A stretch of DNA of 64,000 nucleotides, taken from Sphingomonas trueperi. Lineage in GTDB: Bacteria; Pseudomonadota; Alphaproteobacteria; Sphingomonadales; Sphingomonadaceae. Both the position numbers and the translations under genes were made by a program. Positions 1-7,929 of the stretch are shown one piece after another (the stretch's first letter is position 1; every line of letters starts with the position of its first letter). The notes below the pieces were generated by a model. That model saw nothing but the letters and a program-made list of their open reading frames with translations, searched no databases and was not told the origin of the DNA. The stretch covers positions 434,001 through 498,000 of the forward strand of contig NZ_JAATJB010000001.1 of NCBI RefSeq assembly GCF_011927635.1. The letters run 5' to 3'.

Positions 1-2
1 AC

Positions 3-353
3 GGCCCCTGGTCGACCAAGCAGGGCCTGCTCCATGTCGAGCCGCCTTTTGATGTCATCGAAGCCATGGTGACGTTGCGCATCCATCTCGATCCGGTGCC
101 GGAGGATAACGCGCCACTGCTCATCGCGCCCGGTTCGCACCGACTGGGAAGGATTCCGGAGGGTGAAATCGCCGCGGCGGTGGCGGCATGCGGCACCGCG
201 ATGTGCCTCGCCGAAGCTGGCGACGTCTGGGCCTATCGCACACCTATCCTCCATGCCTCGGCGGCGAGCACCGCAACCGGTCATCGCCGCGTGCTGCAAG
301 TGGACTACACGACCTTCGGCCTGCCCGCGCCGCTGCAATGGCTCGGCGTCTGA
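3..353 (+). CDS. Phytanoyl-CoA dioxygenase (PhyH) family protein, 3' part only
   Basis: The gene enters from outside the window, so only the last 116 codons are visible. The residues fit the distal half of a PhyH-type Fe(II)/2-oxoglutarate oxygenase: a strand ending IHLDP, then APGSHR, then WAYRTPILHAS, whose His is the usual distal iron ligand, and HRRVLQVDY, whose Arg is the usual 2-oxoglutarate-binding position. The proximal HxD would lie upstream of the window. The substrate cannot be told. The family hydroxylates many small molecules, so the name phytanoyl-CoA is only a family label. It converges on the fasciclin gene, with 82 bp between the stop codons. Confidence 0.8.
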   Translation, partial: GPWSTKQGLLHVEPPFDVIEAMVTLRIHLDPVPEDNAPLLIAPGSHRLGRIPEGEIAAAVAACGTAMCLAEAGDVWAYRTPILHASAASTATGHRRVLQVDYTTFGLPAPLQWLGV

Positions 354-435
354 AGGCGTAAGCCCGCCGGCAAGGAGGTTCGCCGGCGGGCCGGGCCTCG
401 CCCAAAGGGGGGAGCGCGCGAGGCCCTCGACAGCC

Positions 436-999
436 TCAGGGCATGAGGACGCTGTCGATCACGTGGATCACGCCGTTCGACTGGTTGACGTCGGCGATGG
501 TGATCTTGGCCTTGCCGCCCTTGGCATCCTCGATCCACCAGCCGCCGCTCGGGCCCTTCATGACGGTGATCGGCGCACCCTCGACCGTGGTGAGCGTCGC
601 CTTGCCGCCATGCGCCTTGGCATTGGCCGCGATGTCGGCAGCGTTCAGCTTGCCGGCGACGACATGGTAGGTGAGGATCTTGGTGAGCGTCGCCTTGTTC
701 TCGGGCTTCACCAGCGTGTCGACGGTGCCGGCGGGGAGCTTGGCGAAGGCGGCGTTGGTCGGCGCGAAGACGGTGAACGGGCCCGGGCCCGACAGCGTAT
801 CGACCAGCCCGGCGGCCTTCACGGCGGCGACCAGCGTGGTGTGATCCTTCGAGTTCACCGCATTCTCGACGATGTTCTTGGTCGGGTACATCGCGGCACC
901 GCCGACCATCGGGAAATTCTGCACGGCGGCGACGGCGCCGGTAGCGAGCAGCGCGGCACCGACGATTCCGGTGAGCGAGGCGAGACGGATCTTGCGCAT
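436..999 (-). CDS. Secreted fasciclin-domain protein
   Basis: 187 aa. An N-terminal signal peptide (MRKIRLAS, hydrophobic stretch, cleavage near AVA) is followed by one fasciclin (FAS1) domain at about residues 40-187. The H1 and H2 boxes are recognisable as [13 protein letters not shown] and [10 protein letters not shown], with the ending [16 protein letters not shown]1 domains mediate extracellular adhesion or matrix contacts, and the exact role here is unknown. The gene lies just downstream of, and on the same strand as, an ECF sigma / RskA-type anti-sigma pair, with an 85-bp gap. This recalls the mycobacterial SigK-RskA-MPT70/83 arrangement, so control by that sigma factor is a reasonable inference. 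Confidence 0.9.
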   Translation of the reverse strand: MRKIRLASLTGIVGAALLATGAVAAVQNFPMVGGAAMYPTKNIVENAVNSKDHTTLVAAVKAAGLVDTLSGPGPFTVFAPTNAAFAKLPAGTVDTLVKPENKATLTKILTYHVVAGKLNAADIAANAKAHGGKATLTTVEGAPITVMKGPSGGWWIEDAKGGKAKITIADVNQSNGVIHVIDSVLMP

Positions 1000-1084
1000 C
1001 TTCTAGCTTCCTCTTGCTACGCACCCCTCTTTGCGGAGATGCGCGGCAGCTACGGGGCGGCCGACGCCCCGGATGCAGCGATCA

Positions 1085-1780
1085 TTAAAGAATCGTGATT
1101 TTTCCTGCCGCGACCGGCGGGCCGCTGGGGCCGGCGTGCGGCGCGGTGGCGGCGTCTTCCATCGTCACCGCCAGCGTCGCGCCCTCGGCGAGCAGCGTGC
1201 GATGGGCGGGAGCCACCGCCATGTCACGGTCGCCCTGTGCGGCGACCAGGCCGAGCGACACCGGCTTGCCGCCCGCCGGGATCACCCACAGCTCGGGCGC
1301 TCGGCGGCTGGCGGGCATCGCCTCGGTGCGGACGTGGAGCATGCCCTGCTCGGCATCGTAGCGCGCCGCAAATGCAGCACCTGCGGTACCGGTGATCTGC
1401 GCGACGACGACCGGCGGCGGCGGCAGCACCACCGGTTGCGGCACCGGACGCAGCAGCAGGATGGCGAGCAGCACCGCGGCGGCCGCGCTGGTCGCGATCG
1501 CGATCGCCCGCCAGCGGCGCAGCGCGACCACGGTGCCAGGTTCCGCGCCGGGAAGCCGCGCCTCGATCCGCTGCCACAGCCCGGCCGAGACGGCCACGTC
1601 GACACCGCCGAGCGCCAGCGGGGCGAAATCGAGCACCCAGCGCTCCACCGCCGCGGCGAAGCCGGGGTCGGCCAACTGCCGGCGGCGCGCGGCGGCGAGG
1701 TCGTCGCCTTCCAGCAGCCCCAGCGCCAGTTCGGCGGCGAGCGCAATGTCTTCGTCTTCGGGCCGCAGCGGCTCAGCCAT
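1085..1780 (-). CDS. Membrane anti-sigma factor, RskA/ChrR-like
   Basis: 231 aa. The acidic N-terminal part (about residues 1-85) fits a sigma-binding anti-sigma domain. It is followed by one membrane helix (about 92-112) and a Pro-rich linker, then a periplasmic RskA-type C-terminal domain with PELWVIPAGGKP and a closing PPVAAGKI. In the family such proteins hold an ECF sigma at the membrane until periplasmic proteolysis releases it. The start overlaps the end of the sigma gene by 8 bp, so the two are translationally coupled. No zinc-binding HxxxCxxC motif was seen, so redox control through zinc is not supported. Confidence 0.88.
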   Translation of the reverse strand: MAEPLRPEDEDIALAAELALGLLEGDDLAAARRRQLADPGFAAAVERWVLDFAPLALGGVDVAVSAGLWQRIEARLPGAEPGTVVALRRWRAIAIATSAAAAVLLAILLLRPVPQPVVLPPPPVVVAQITGTAGAAFAARYDAEQGMLHVRTEAMPASRRAPELWVIPAGGKPVSLGLVAAQGDRDMAVAPAHRTLLAEGATLAVTMEDAATAPHAGPSGPPVAAGKITIL

Positions 1781-2348
1781 CGCCGAGACACCCCCGCAAT
1801 TGCAGCAGCCCGCGCCGGATCCAGCTCTTCATCGTGCCGAGCGGCACCGCGGCGGCGGCGGCGAGTTCGGGATAGGTGCGGCCGTGGAAGAAGGCAGCTC
1901 GGATCGCCCCGCGCGGCTTTTCCTCCAGCGCCTCCAGGCAATCGAAGATGCGCGCCTGCGTCTCTCCTGCTTCGAGCATCGCCTCGGCCGAAGGGCGGCC
2001 ATCGGGCAGTTCCAGCGCGGCTTCGACCGGGGCGGTCTCGCCCAGCCCGCGTGCGCGGCGCCAGTCGATCGCGGTGTTGCGGGCGATCGTGCACAGCCAG
2101 GTGATCGGGCTGGCACGCGACGCATCGAAGCGCCCTGCCTTGTCCCACACCTTCAGATACACGTCCTGCATCACATCCTCTGCGGCCTCGCGGTCCTGGC
2201 AGATACGCAGGCAGACGCCCATCAGCTTCGCCGCCGTCAGATCATAGACGGTTTTGAGCGCCTTGCGGTCACCGCCCGCGACTTCGCCGAGCGCATGGAC
2301 GAGCCGGGCGCGGGCGCCGTCGCCGGCCGAAGGGGTGGGAGAAGCCAC
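1773..2348 (-). CDS. ECF-family RNA polymerase sigma factor (SigK-like)
   Basis: 191 aa. Region 2 is seen at about residues 30-95 (EAAEDVMQDVYLKVW, then TWLCTIARNTAIDWRR). Region 4 is at about 130-185, with the helix-turn-helix TYPELAAAAAVPLGTMKSWIRRGL. The length is normal for ECF factors. It is cotranscribed with the anti-sigma gene, overlaps it by 8 bp and probably drives the fasciclin gene downstream. The divergent permease gene starts under 100 bp away, so the promoters share a very short region. The inducing signal is not visible from sequence. Confidence 0.92.
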   Translation of the reverse strand: MASPTPSAGDGARARLVHALGEVAGGDRKALKTVYDLTAAKLMGVCLRICQDREAAEDVMQDVYLKVWDKAGRFDASRASPITWLCTIARNTAIDWRRARGLGETAPVEAALELPDGRPSAEAMLEAGETQARIFDCLEALEEKPRGAIRAAFFHGRTYPELAAAAAVPLGTMKSWIRRGLLQLRGCLGDG

Positions 2349-2442
2349 GCGCGCAACCTAGCGAATAGCACGGGCAGGGCAAGCCGGGGTGATTGACGTG
2401 CCTGCACGCGGTCGCCACGCTGCCCCGCATCTCGGGGGGCCG

Positions 2443-3813
2443 ATGCCGCAAACGAACGCACGACTGGACCGCAGCCTGGGCACCGCGGGCGTGCTGCTCC
2501 TCACCCTGTCGATCACCACCCCGGCATCGTCGCTGTTCGTGATCGTGCCGGGCAGCCTGCAGATCGCCGGCACCGGCACGCTGCTGGCGCTGGCGATCGC
2601 CGGCGTGGTGTGCCTCGCCACGGCGCTGATCTATGCCGAGCTCTCGTCCGCCTTCCCGGTGGCCGGGGGCGAATATGTGATGGTAGGGCAGACACTGGGG
2701 CCGGCGGCCGGGTTCATGATGCTGGGCGTCAATGCCTGCAACAACCTGCTCTTCCCGCCGGTAGCGGCGCTGGGGATCGCATCCGTGGGGTCGACGGTCG
2801 TGCCGGGACTGCCGCCGGTGCCGGTTGCCGTCGGCGTGCTGCTGGCCTCGACCCTGGTCGGCATCCTCAACATCCGCTTCAACGCGCTGTTGACCGGCGC
2901 CTTCCTCGCCGCGGAAGTGGCGGCGGTGCTGGTGATTCTGGCGCTGGGCCTGGCGGCGCCGGTGCGGGACGTGCTGCCGCTGCTGCTGCACCCGGTGGCG
3001 CCCGGTACCGACGGGCTGGTGCCGGCGAGCGCCGCGAATATCGGGCTGGCGACCTCGGTCGCGATCTTCGCGCTCAACGGCTATGGCGCAGCCGTCTATT
3101 TCGGCGAAGAGATGCATGGCGCCTCCCATCGCATCGCCCGCGCGATCCTGCTGGCCCTTGCTGGCGCCCTGCTGCTGGAGGCGGTGCCGGTCGTCGCGGC
3201 GTTGGTCGCCACGCCCGATCTTGCGGCGTTCCTGTCCGCCGAAGACCCGTTCGGCGCCTTTGTGCGGATGCGCGGGGGATCGGCGCTCGCCCTGTGGGTC
3301 GCGGCGGGCATCGTCGTCGCGATCGTCAATGCGGTGATTGCCTGCATCCTTGCCAATGGACGGTTCTTCTACGCCACCGCGCGCGACGAAAGCTGGGGCA
3401 GACCGCTGGATGCCTGGCTCGAGGCGATTCACCCGCGCTTCGGATCGCCCGCGCGGGCGACGCTCGCCTCGGGGGCGATCGGCATCGCCGCCTGCTTCCT
3501 GCCGCTGCGGCTGCTGCTGGTGCTGAGCGGCACGGGGCTGATCGCCATCTATGCCGGACTCGCACTGGCGGCGATCGTCGGACGGCATCGGGGCAGCACC
3601 GCGCATGGACCCTATCGCATGCCGCTCCACCCCTTGGCCGCGGTGGTGACGCTGCTGGTGCTGGCGGCGATCGCCGGGCTCAACTGGCTCGACCCGGCGG
3701 AGGGAAGGCCGGCGCTGCTCGCTACCTTGGCGCAGTTGCTCGCGTCCGCGCTCTATTACCGGCTGGTGCTGCGGCGGCGCGGCTGGAACGCCGCGTTGCC
3801 CGCCTGTCCTTGA
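2443..3813 (+). CDS. APC-superfamily amino acid permease
   Basis: 456 aa from the ATG at 2443, which follows a G-rich stretch. An in-frame GTG at 2389 would add 18 residues, but it lies only 40 bp from the divergent sigma-factor start. About twelve hydrophobic helices run through the protein. The first carries LLLTLSITTPASSLFVIVPG, matching the unwound substrate-binding helix 1 of APC transporters. The C-terminal part has the typical GPYRMPLHPLAA loop. The substrate is unassigned, presumably an amino acid or polyamine. No operon partner is evident. Confidence 0.85.
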   Translation: MPQTNARLDRSLGTAGVLLLTLSITTPASSLFVIVPGSLQIAGTGTLLALAIAGVVCLATALIYAELSSAFPVAGGEYVMVGQTLGPAAGFMMLGVNACNNLLFPPVAALGIASVGSTVVPGLPPVPVAVGVLLASTLVGILNIRFNALLTGAFLAAEVAAVLVILALGLAAPVRDVLPLLLHPVAPGTDGLVPASAANIGLATSVAIFALNGYGAAVYFGEEMHGASHRIARAILLALAGALLLEAVPVVAALVATPDLAAFLSAEDPFGAFVRMRGGSALALWVAAGIVVAIVNAVIACILANGRFFYATARDESWGRPLDAWLEAIHPRFGSPARATLASGAIGIAACFLPLRLLLVLSGTGLIAIYAGLALAAIVGRHRGSTAHGPYRMPLHPLAAVVTLLVLAAIAGLNWLDPAEGRPALLATLAQLLASALYYRLVLRRRGWNAALPACP

Positions 3814-3876
3814 TTGCGCGCAAAGCAGTTGCGGTTGCACGGTTTTTGAATTGACGCTGCACTGCAGCAAATCCAT

Positions 3877-5067
3877 TTGCGAGCCGTGCACGCCCCCGTT
3901 CAACGCTCCGCCGCCCGCTCGCCGGGCCTGGTCCACTTCGCGCTCGCCATGGGCGGATTCGCGATCGGCACCACCGAATTCGCGACGATGAGCCTCGTGC
4001 CCTATTTCTCCAAGGGCCTCGGCATCGACGAGCCGACCGCGGGCCATGTGATCAGCGCCTATGCGCTGGGGGTGGTGGTGGGGGCGCCGCTGCTCGCGGT
4101 GGCGGCGGCGAAATGGTCGCGGCGGACGCTGCTGATCGCGCTGATGGCGAGCTTCGCGCTGTTCAACGCGCTGAGCGCGCTGGCGCCGACCTATCACTGG
4201 ATGCTGCTGTTCCGCTTCCTCAGCGGGCTGCCGCACGGCGCCTATTTCGGGATCGCCGCACTCGTGGCGGCATCGCTGGTGCCGTATGACCAGCGCTCGC
4301 AGGCGGTTGGTCGCATCATGCTCGGGCTGTCCGTCGCCACCGTGCTGGGCGTGCCGGCAGCCAACTGGCTGGGGCAGGCAGTGGGCTGGCGCTGGGGCTT
4401 TGCGGTGGTCGCGGCGCTGGCGATGCTCACGGTAGCGCTGGTCGTGTGGCTGGCGCCGAAAGACCGTCCGGAGCAAGGCGCGAGCCCGTTGCGGGAGCTC
4501 AGTGCCCTGGCGAACGGACAGGTGTGGCTGACGCTCGGTGTCAGTGCAATCGGCTTTGGCGGGCTATTCTGCGTCTACACCTATGTCGCCTCGACGCTGA
4601 TGCACGTCACCGGCACCCCGCCCTGGGGCGTGCCGCTGGTGCTGGCGATCTTTGGGCTCGGGATGATCGCGGGCAACATCGTCGTGCCGCGCTTCGCCGA
4701 TCGTGCGCTGATGCCGACCGGTGCGGCGCTGCTGATCGCGAGCGCCGTTGCGCTGTCGCTCTATCCGCTGGCGGCGCATTCGCTGCCGCTGGTGGCGATC
4801 GATGTGTTCGCGATCGGCTTTGCCGGGGCGCTCGGCCCGGTGCTCCAGACCCGGCTGATGGACGTGGCCGGCGACGCGCAGGCGCTGGCCGCCGCGCTCA
4901 ACCACTCGGCGTTCAACACCGCCAACGCGCTCGGCCCCTGGCTGGGCGGGCTGGCGATCGCCGCCGGTTACGGCTGGACGTCGACCGGCTGGGTCGGCGC
5001 GCTGCTGGCGCTGGGCGGGTTGGCGATTTTGGGCGTGGCGGTGCTGGCGGACCGCAGGACCGCGTAA
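3877..5067 (+). CDS. MFS (DHA1) efflux transporter, YdhP/AraJ-like
   Basis: 396 aa with twelve predicted helices. The N-terminal GFAIGTTEFATMSL, then HVISAYALGVVVGAPLL and LPHGAYFGIAALVAAS, closely follow E. coli YdhP. The start is a TTG at 3877 (a GTG at 3886 is equally possible) because the first ATG falls inside helix 1. No clear ribosome-binding site was found. The family exports small molecules or drugs; the substrate is unknown. The 3' end overlaps the convergent nhaA gene by 100 bp, so the last helix region and the NhaA tail are coded on opposite strands of the same DNA. Confidence 0.85.
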   Translation: MRAVHAPVQRSAARSPGLVHFALAMGGFAIGTTEFATMSLVPYFSKGLGIDEPTAGHVISAYALGVVVGAPLLAVAAAKWSRRTLLIALMASFALFNALSALAPTYHWMLLFRFLSGLPHGAYFGIAALVAASLVPYDQRSQAVGRIMLGLSVATVLGVPAANWLGQAVGWRWGFAVVAALAMLTVALVVWLAPKDRPEQGASPLRELSALANGQVWLTLGVSAIGFGGLFCVYTYVASTLMHVTGTPPWGVPLVLAIFGLGMIAGNIVVPRFADRALMPTGAALLIASAVALSLYPLAAHSLPLVAIDVFAIGFAGALGPVLQTRLMDVAGDAQALAAALNHSAFNTANALGPWLGGLAIAAGYGWTSTGWVGALLALGGLAILGVAVLADRRTA

Positions 5068-6230
5068 CCCGCCACCGCCGACAGGATCGAGCCGAGCAGC
5101 ACGCCGATCTTCACCTCGTCGACGAACAGCGCGTTGCCCGGGAAGGCGAGGCCGCCGATGAACAGGCTCATCGTGAAGCCGATGCCCGCGAGCAGCGACA
5201 CGCCGTAGATCTGCCGCCAGCCGGCATTGCCGGGGCGCTTGGCGATGCCGGTCTTCACCGCCAGCCAGATGCTGCCGAAGATGCCGAGCTGCTTGCCGAG
5301 GAACAGGCCCGCAGCGATGCCCAGCGGCAGCGGCTCGAGCAGGATCGCCGGCGACAGCCCCTCGAACGAGACGCCGGCATTGGCGAAGCCGAACAGCGGC
5401 ACGATCAGGAACGCAGACCAGGGATGCAGCGCATGCTCCAGCCGGTGGAGCGGCGAGTCCACGGCATCGGGCGCGGCCGGGGACTTGACCAGCGGGATCG
5501 TCATCGCCGCGGCGACGCCCGCGATGGTCGCATGCACGCCCGACTGGAACACCAGCACCCACAGCACCACTGCCAGCGCGAGGTACACGGCGAGGTGGCG
5601 CACGCCGAGGCGGTTGCAGGCGATCATCACGCCAAGCACCACCGCCGCGCCGACGAGCGCTATCAGGTCGATATGCGCGGTGTACGCCACCGCGATGATC
5701 GCCACCGCGCCCATGTCGTCGACGATCGCCACCGTGGTCAGGAACAGCTTGAGCGCGGCGGGCGCGCGGCTGCCGAGAATCGCCAGCACGCCGATCGCGA
5801 AGGCGATGTCGGTGGCGGCGGGGATCGCCCAGCCGCTGGTGACGCCCGGCGTGCGGCCGGCGATCAGCAGATAGACGGCGGCAGGCACCACCATGCCGGC
5901 AGCGGCGGCGATCACCGGCAGGCGGCGCCGGTCCCAGCTCGCCAGCCGCCCGTCGACGAACTCGCGCTTGATCTCGAGCCCGACGAGCAGGAAGAACACC
6001 GCCATCAGCCCGTCGTTGATCCAGAGATGCACCGTCATCGGGCCATAGAGCGGCGAAATCACCGGGCCGGTCTCTTGGTGCAGCGTGTGGAAATAGGTCT
6101 CGGAAATGCCCGGCAGGTTCGCCGCGAGCATCGCCAGCGCGGCCGCGGCGATCAGGAAGATGCCACCGGCCGCCTCGCCATGGAGGAAGGCACGCGCAGC
6201 CGAACGAACAGTGCGGATACGGCGTTGCAT
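4968..6230 (-). CDS. nhaA: Na+/H+ antiporter NhaA
   Basis: 420 aa, longer than the 388 aa of E. coli NhaA. The extra length is a short basic N-terminus (residues 1-15) and a hydrophilic tail of about 27 residues after the last helix. The signature VAIVDDMGAVAIIAVAYT carries the two adjacent Asp residues that bind Na+/H+. The opening HGEAAGGIFLIAAAALAM and the segment WINDGLMAVFFLLVGLEIKREF are diagnostic. It exports Na+ in exchange for protons at the inner membrane and serves pH and salt tolerance. Its tail coding overlaps the convergent MFS gene by 100 bp. Confidence 0.95.
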   Translation of the reverse strand: MQRRIRTVRSAARAFLHGEAAGGIFLIAAAALAMLAANLPGISETYFHTLHQETGPVISPLYGPMTVHLWINDGLMAVFFLLVGLEIKREFVDGRLASWDRRRLPVIAAAAGMVVPAAVYLLIAGRTPGVTSGWAIPAATDIAFAIGVLAILGSRAPAALKLFLTTVAIVDDMGAVAIIAVAYTAHIDLIALVGAAVVLGVMIACNRLGVRHLAVYLALAVVLWVLVFQSGVHATIAGVAAAMTIPLVKSPAAPDAVDSPLHRLEHALHPWSAFLIVPLFGFANAGVSFEGLSPAILLEPLPLGIAAGLFLGKQLGIFGSIWLAVKTGIAKRPGNAGWRQIYGVSLLAGIGFTMSLFIGGLAFPGNALFVDEVKIGVLLGSILSAVAGYAVLRSASTATPKIANPPSASSAPTQPVDVQP

Positions 6231-6252
6231 GGTCTTCTCCCTTGTCAGTAGC

Positions 6253-6282
6253 CGTATCCTCCCCCGGGCGGGGGAGGATACG
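6253..6282. repeat. GC-rich perfect hairpin (dispersed palindrome, copy 1)
   Basis: Two 13-bp perfect arms (CGTATCCTCCCCC and its complement) flank a GGGC loop between lysK and nhaA. It is followed by CGCTAGAG. Three similar C4TC3-type hairpins lie at 16277, 28212 and 41584, and the 16277 copy shares the CGCTAGA flank. This suggests a dispersed REP-like element that may also end transcription or stabilise mRNA 3' ends. No T run follows. Confidence 0.65.
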
Positions 6283-6292
6283 CTAGAGCTAC

Positions 6293-7888
6293 CTACGCCA
6301 GCTTCGCCAGCGCTTCCGCGATCAGCTTGCGGCTGTTCGCGATGCCGTACAGCGCGATGAAGCTGCCCATGCGGGGCCCCTGTTCGGAGCCGAGCAGCGT
6401 CTCGTACAGCGCCTTGAACCAGTCGCGCAGATTCTCGAAGCCGCCGGTCTTGCCGATCTCATAGACCTGGTCCTGGATCGCCTCGGCGGTCGCGTCGGCG
6501 GGCAGGACAGCGAGTTCGGCGTCGAGCCGCCGGAGCGCCTCGATCTCCACGCCCACCGGCGCACGCTTCTTGAGCGTCGGGGCGACGAAATCGCGGGCAT
6601 AGGCGAGCGCATAGCCGATCAGACGGTCGAGCGCCGGATAGGTTGCCGGGTTCGCGTCCGGGACATAATTCGTAAGATAGCCCCAGACCTGTTCCTTGGT
6701 CGCCTCGCCCATCACGCCGACCAGGTTGAGCAGCAGCCCGAAAGTGACCGGCAGCGTCTCCGCCGGCGGCTCGCCATTGTGGATATGGTGGACCGGGTTG
6801 CCCAGCTTCTGCTCGATCGGCTGACCGGCATAGTTGCCGCGGAACTGCCAATATTCGTCGATCGCGCGCGGGATCACGCCCAGATGCAGCTGCTTGGCCT
6901 TTTTGGGCTCGCGATAGGCGTAGAAGGCGATGCTCTCCTCGGGGCCATAGGTCAGCCACTGTTCGAGGCTGAGCCCGTTACCCTTGGACTTGGAGATCTT
7001 CTCGCCCTTCTCGTCGAGGAACATCTCGTAGTTGAAGCCCTCGGGCGGGCGGCCGCCGAGCACGCGCGCGATCTTGCCCGACTGGGTGACCGAGTCGATC
7101 AGATCCTTGCCGGCCATCTCGTAGTCGACGTCGAGCGCGACCCAGCGCATCGCCCAGTCGACCTTCCACTGGAGCTTGGCCTTGCCGCCCAGCACGCTCT
7201 GGACGATCCGCTCGCCCTCATCCTCGAAGGCGATCAGGCCTGCCTCGGCATCGACCACCTCGACCGGCACCTGCAGCACGATGCCCGACTTGGGGCTGAT
7301 CGGCAGGACCGGCGAATAGGTCGCCTGGCGCTCGGCGCGCAGCGTCGGCAGCATCACGTCCATGATGCCCTGATAGTGGCGCAGCACCTTCCGCAGCGCG
7401 TCGTCGAAACGGCCGCCGGTGTAATAGTCGGTCGAGGAGGCGAACTCGTACTCAAAGCCGAACTGGTCGAGGAATTCGCGCAGCCGCGCATTGTTGTGGT
7501 GGGCGAAGCTTTCATATTTCCCGAACGGATCGGGCACCTGGGTCAGCGGCTTGCCGAGATGCTCGCGCAGCATCTCCTGGTTCGGCACATTGTCCGGCAC
7601 CTTGCGCAGGCCGTCCATGTCGTCGCTGAACGCGATCAGCCGGGTGGGCACGTCGCACAGGCTCTCGAAGGCGCGGCGGACCATGGTGGTGCGCAGCACT
7701 TCGTTGAACGTGCCGATATGCGGCAGCCCCGAGGGGCCATAGCCGGTCTCGAACAGCACATGGCCTTTCTCCGGCGCGCCACCCGTAGCGATCTGCGGAT
7801 AGCGTTTGAGCAGCTTGCGCGCCTCTTCATAGGGCCAGGCCTTGGAGACGAGCGCGGCTGCGCGGAGTTCGGGGGGTACAGTGCTCAT
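6293..7888 (-). CDS. lysK: Lysyl-tRNA synthetase, class I
   Basis: 531 aa from the ATG at 7888, which has AGGCAGGGG at good distance. An open frame runs 78 codons further upstream but that stretch shows no family similarity. Class I signature motifs are present: PSGLPHIG (HIGH motif, residues 51-58) and KISKSKGN (KMSKS motif). It charges tRNA-Lys in the cytoplasm. Alphaproteobacteria and archaea commonly use this class I form instead of the class II LysS of most bacteria. The gene stands alone, 41 bp after feoB on the same strand. Confidence 0.96.
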   Translation of the reverse strand: MSTVPPELRAAALVSKAWPYEEARKLLKRYPQIATGGAPEKGHVLFETGYGPSGLPHIGTFNEVLRTTMVRRAFESLCDVPTRLIAFSDDMDGLRKVPDNVPNQEMLREHLGKPLTQVPDPFGKYESFAHHNNARLREFLDQFGFEYEFASSTDYYTGGRFDDALRKVLRHYQGIMDVMLPTLRAERQATYSPVLPISPKSGIVLQVPVEVVDAEAGLIAFEDEGERIVQSVLGGKAKLQWKVDWAMRWVALDVDYEMAGKDLIDSVTQSGKIARVLGGRPPEGFNYEMFLDEKGEKISKSKGNGLSLEQWLTYGPEESIAFYAYREPKKAKQLHLGVIPRAIDEYWQFRGNYAGQPIEQKLGNPVHHIHNGEPPAETLPVTFGLLLNLVGVMGEATKEQVWGYLTNYVPDANPATYPALDRLIGYALAYARDFVAPTLKKRAPVGVEIEALRRLDAELAVLPADATAEAIQDQVYEIGKTGGFENLRDWFKALYETLLGSEQGPRMGSFIALYGIANSRKLIAEALAKLA

Positions 7889-7929
7889 AGTCCCCTGCCT
7901 CTGCCGTTTTCGCGCACGCGATGCAATTG

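Noticed and set aside
2269..4476. Very long minus-strand open frame (735 codons) opposite the permease and MFS genes
   Set aside because: Its composition is almost only Arg, Gln, His, Asp and Glu with no fold or motif. It is the frame shadow expected in high-GC DNA, and both opposite-strand genes are clear transporters.
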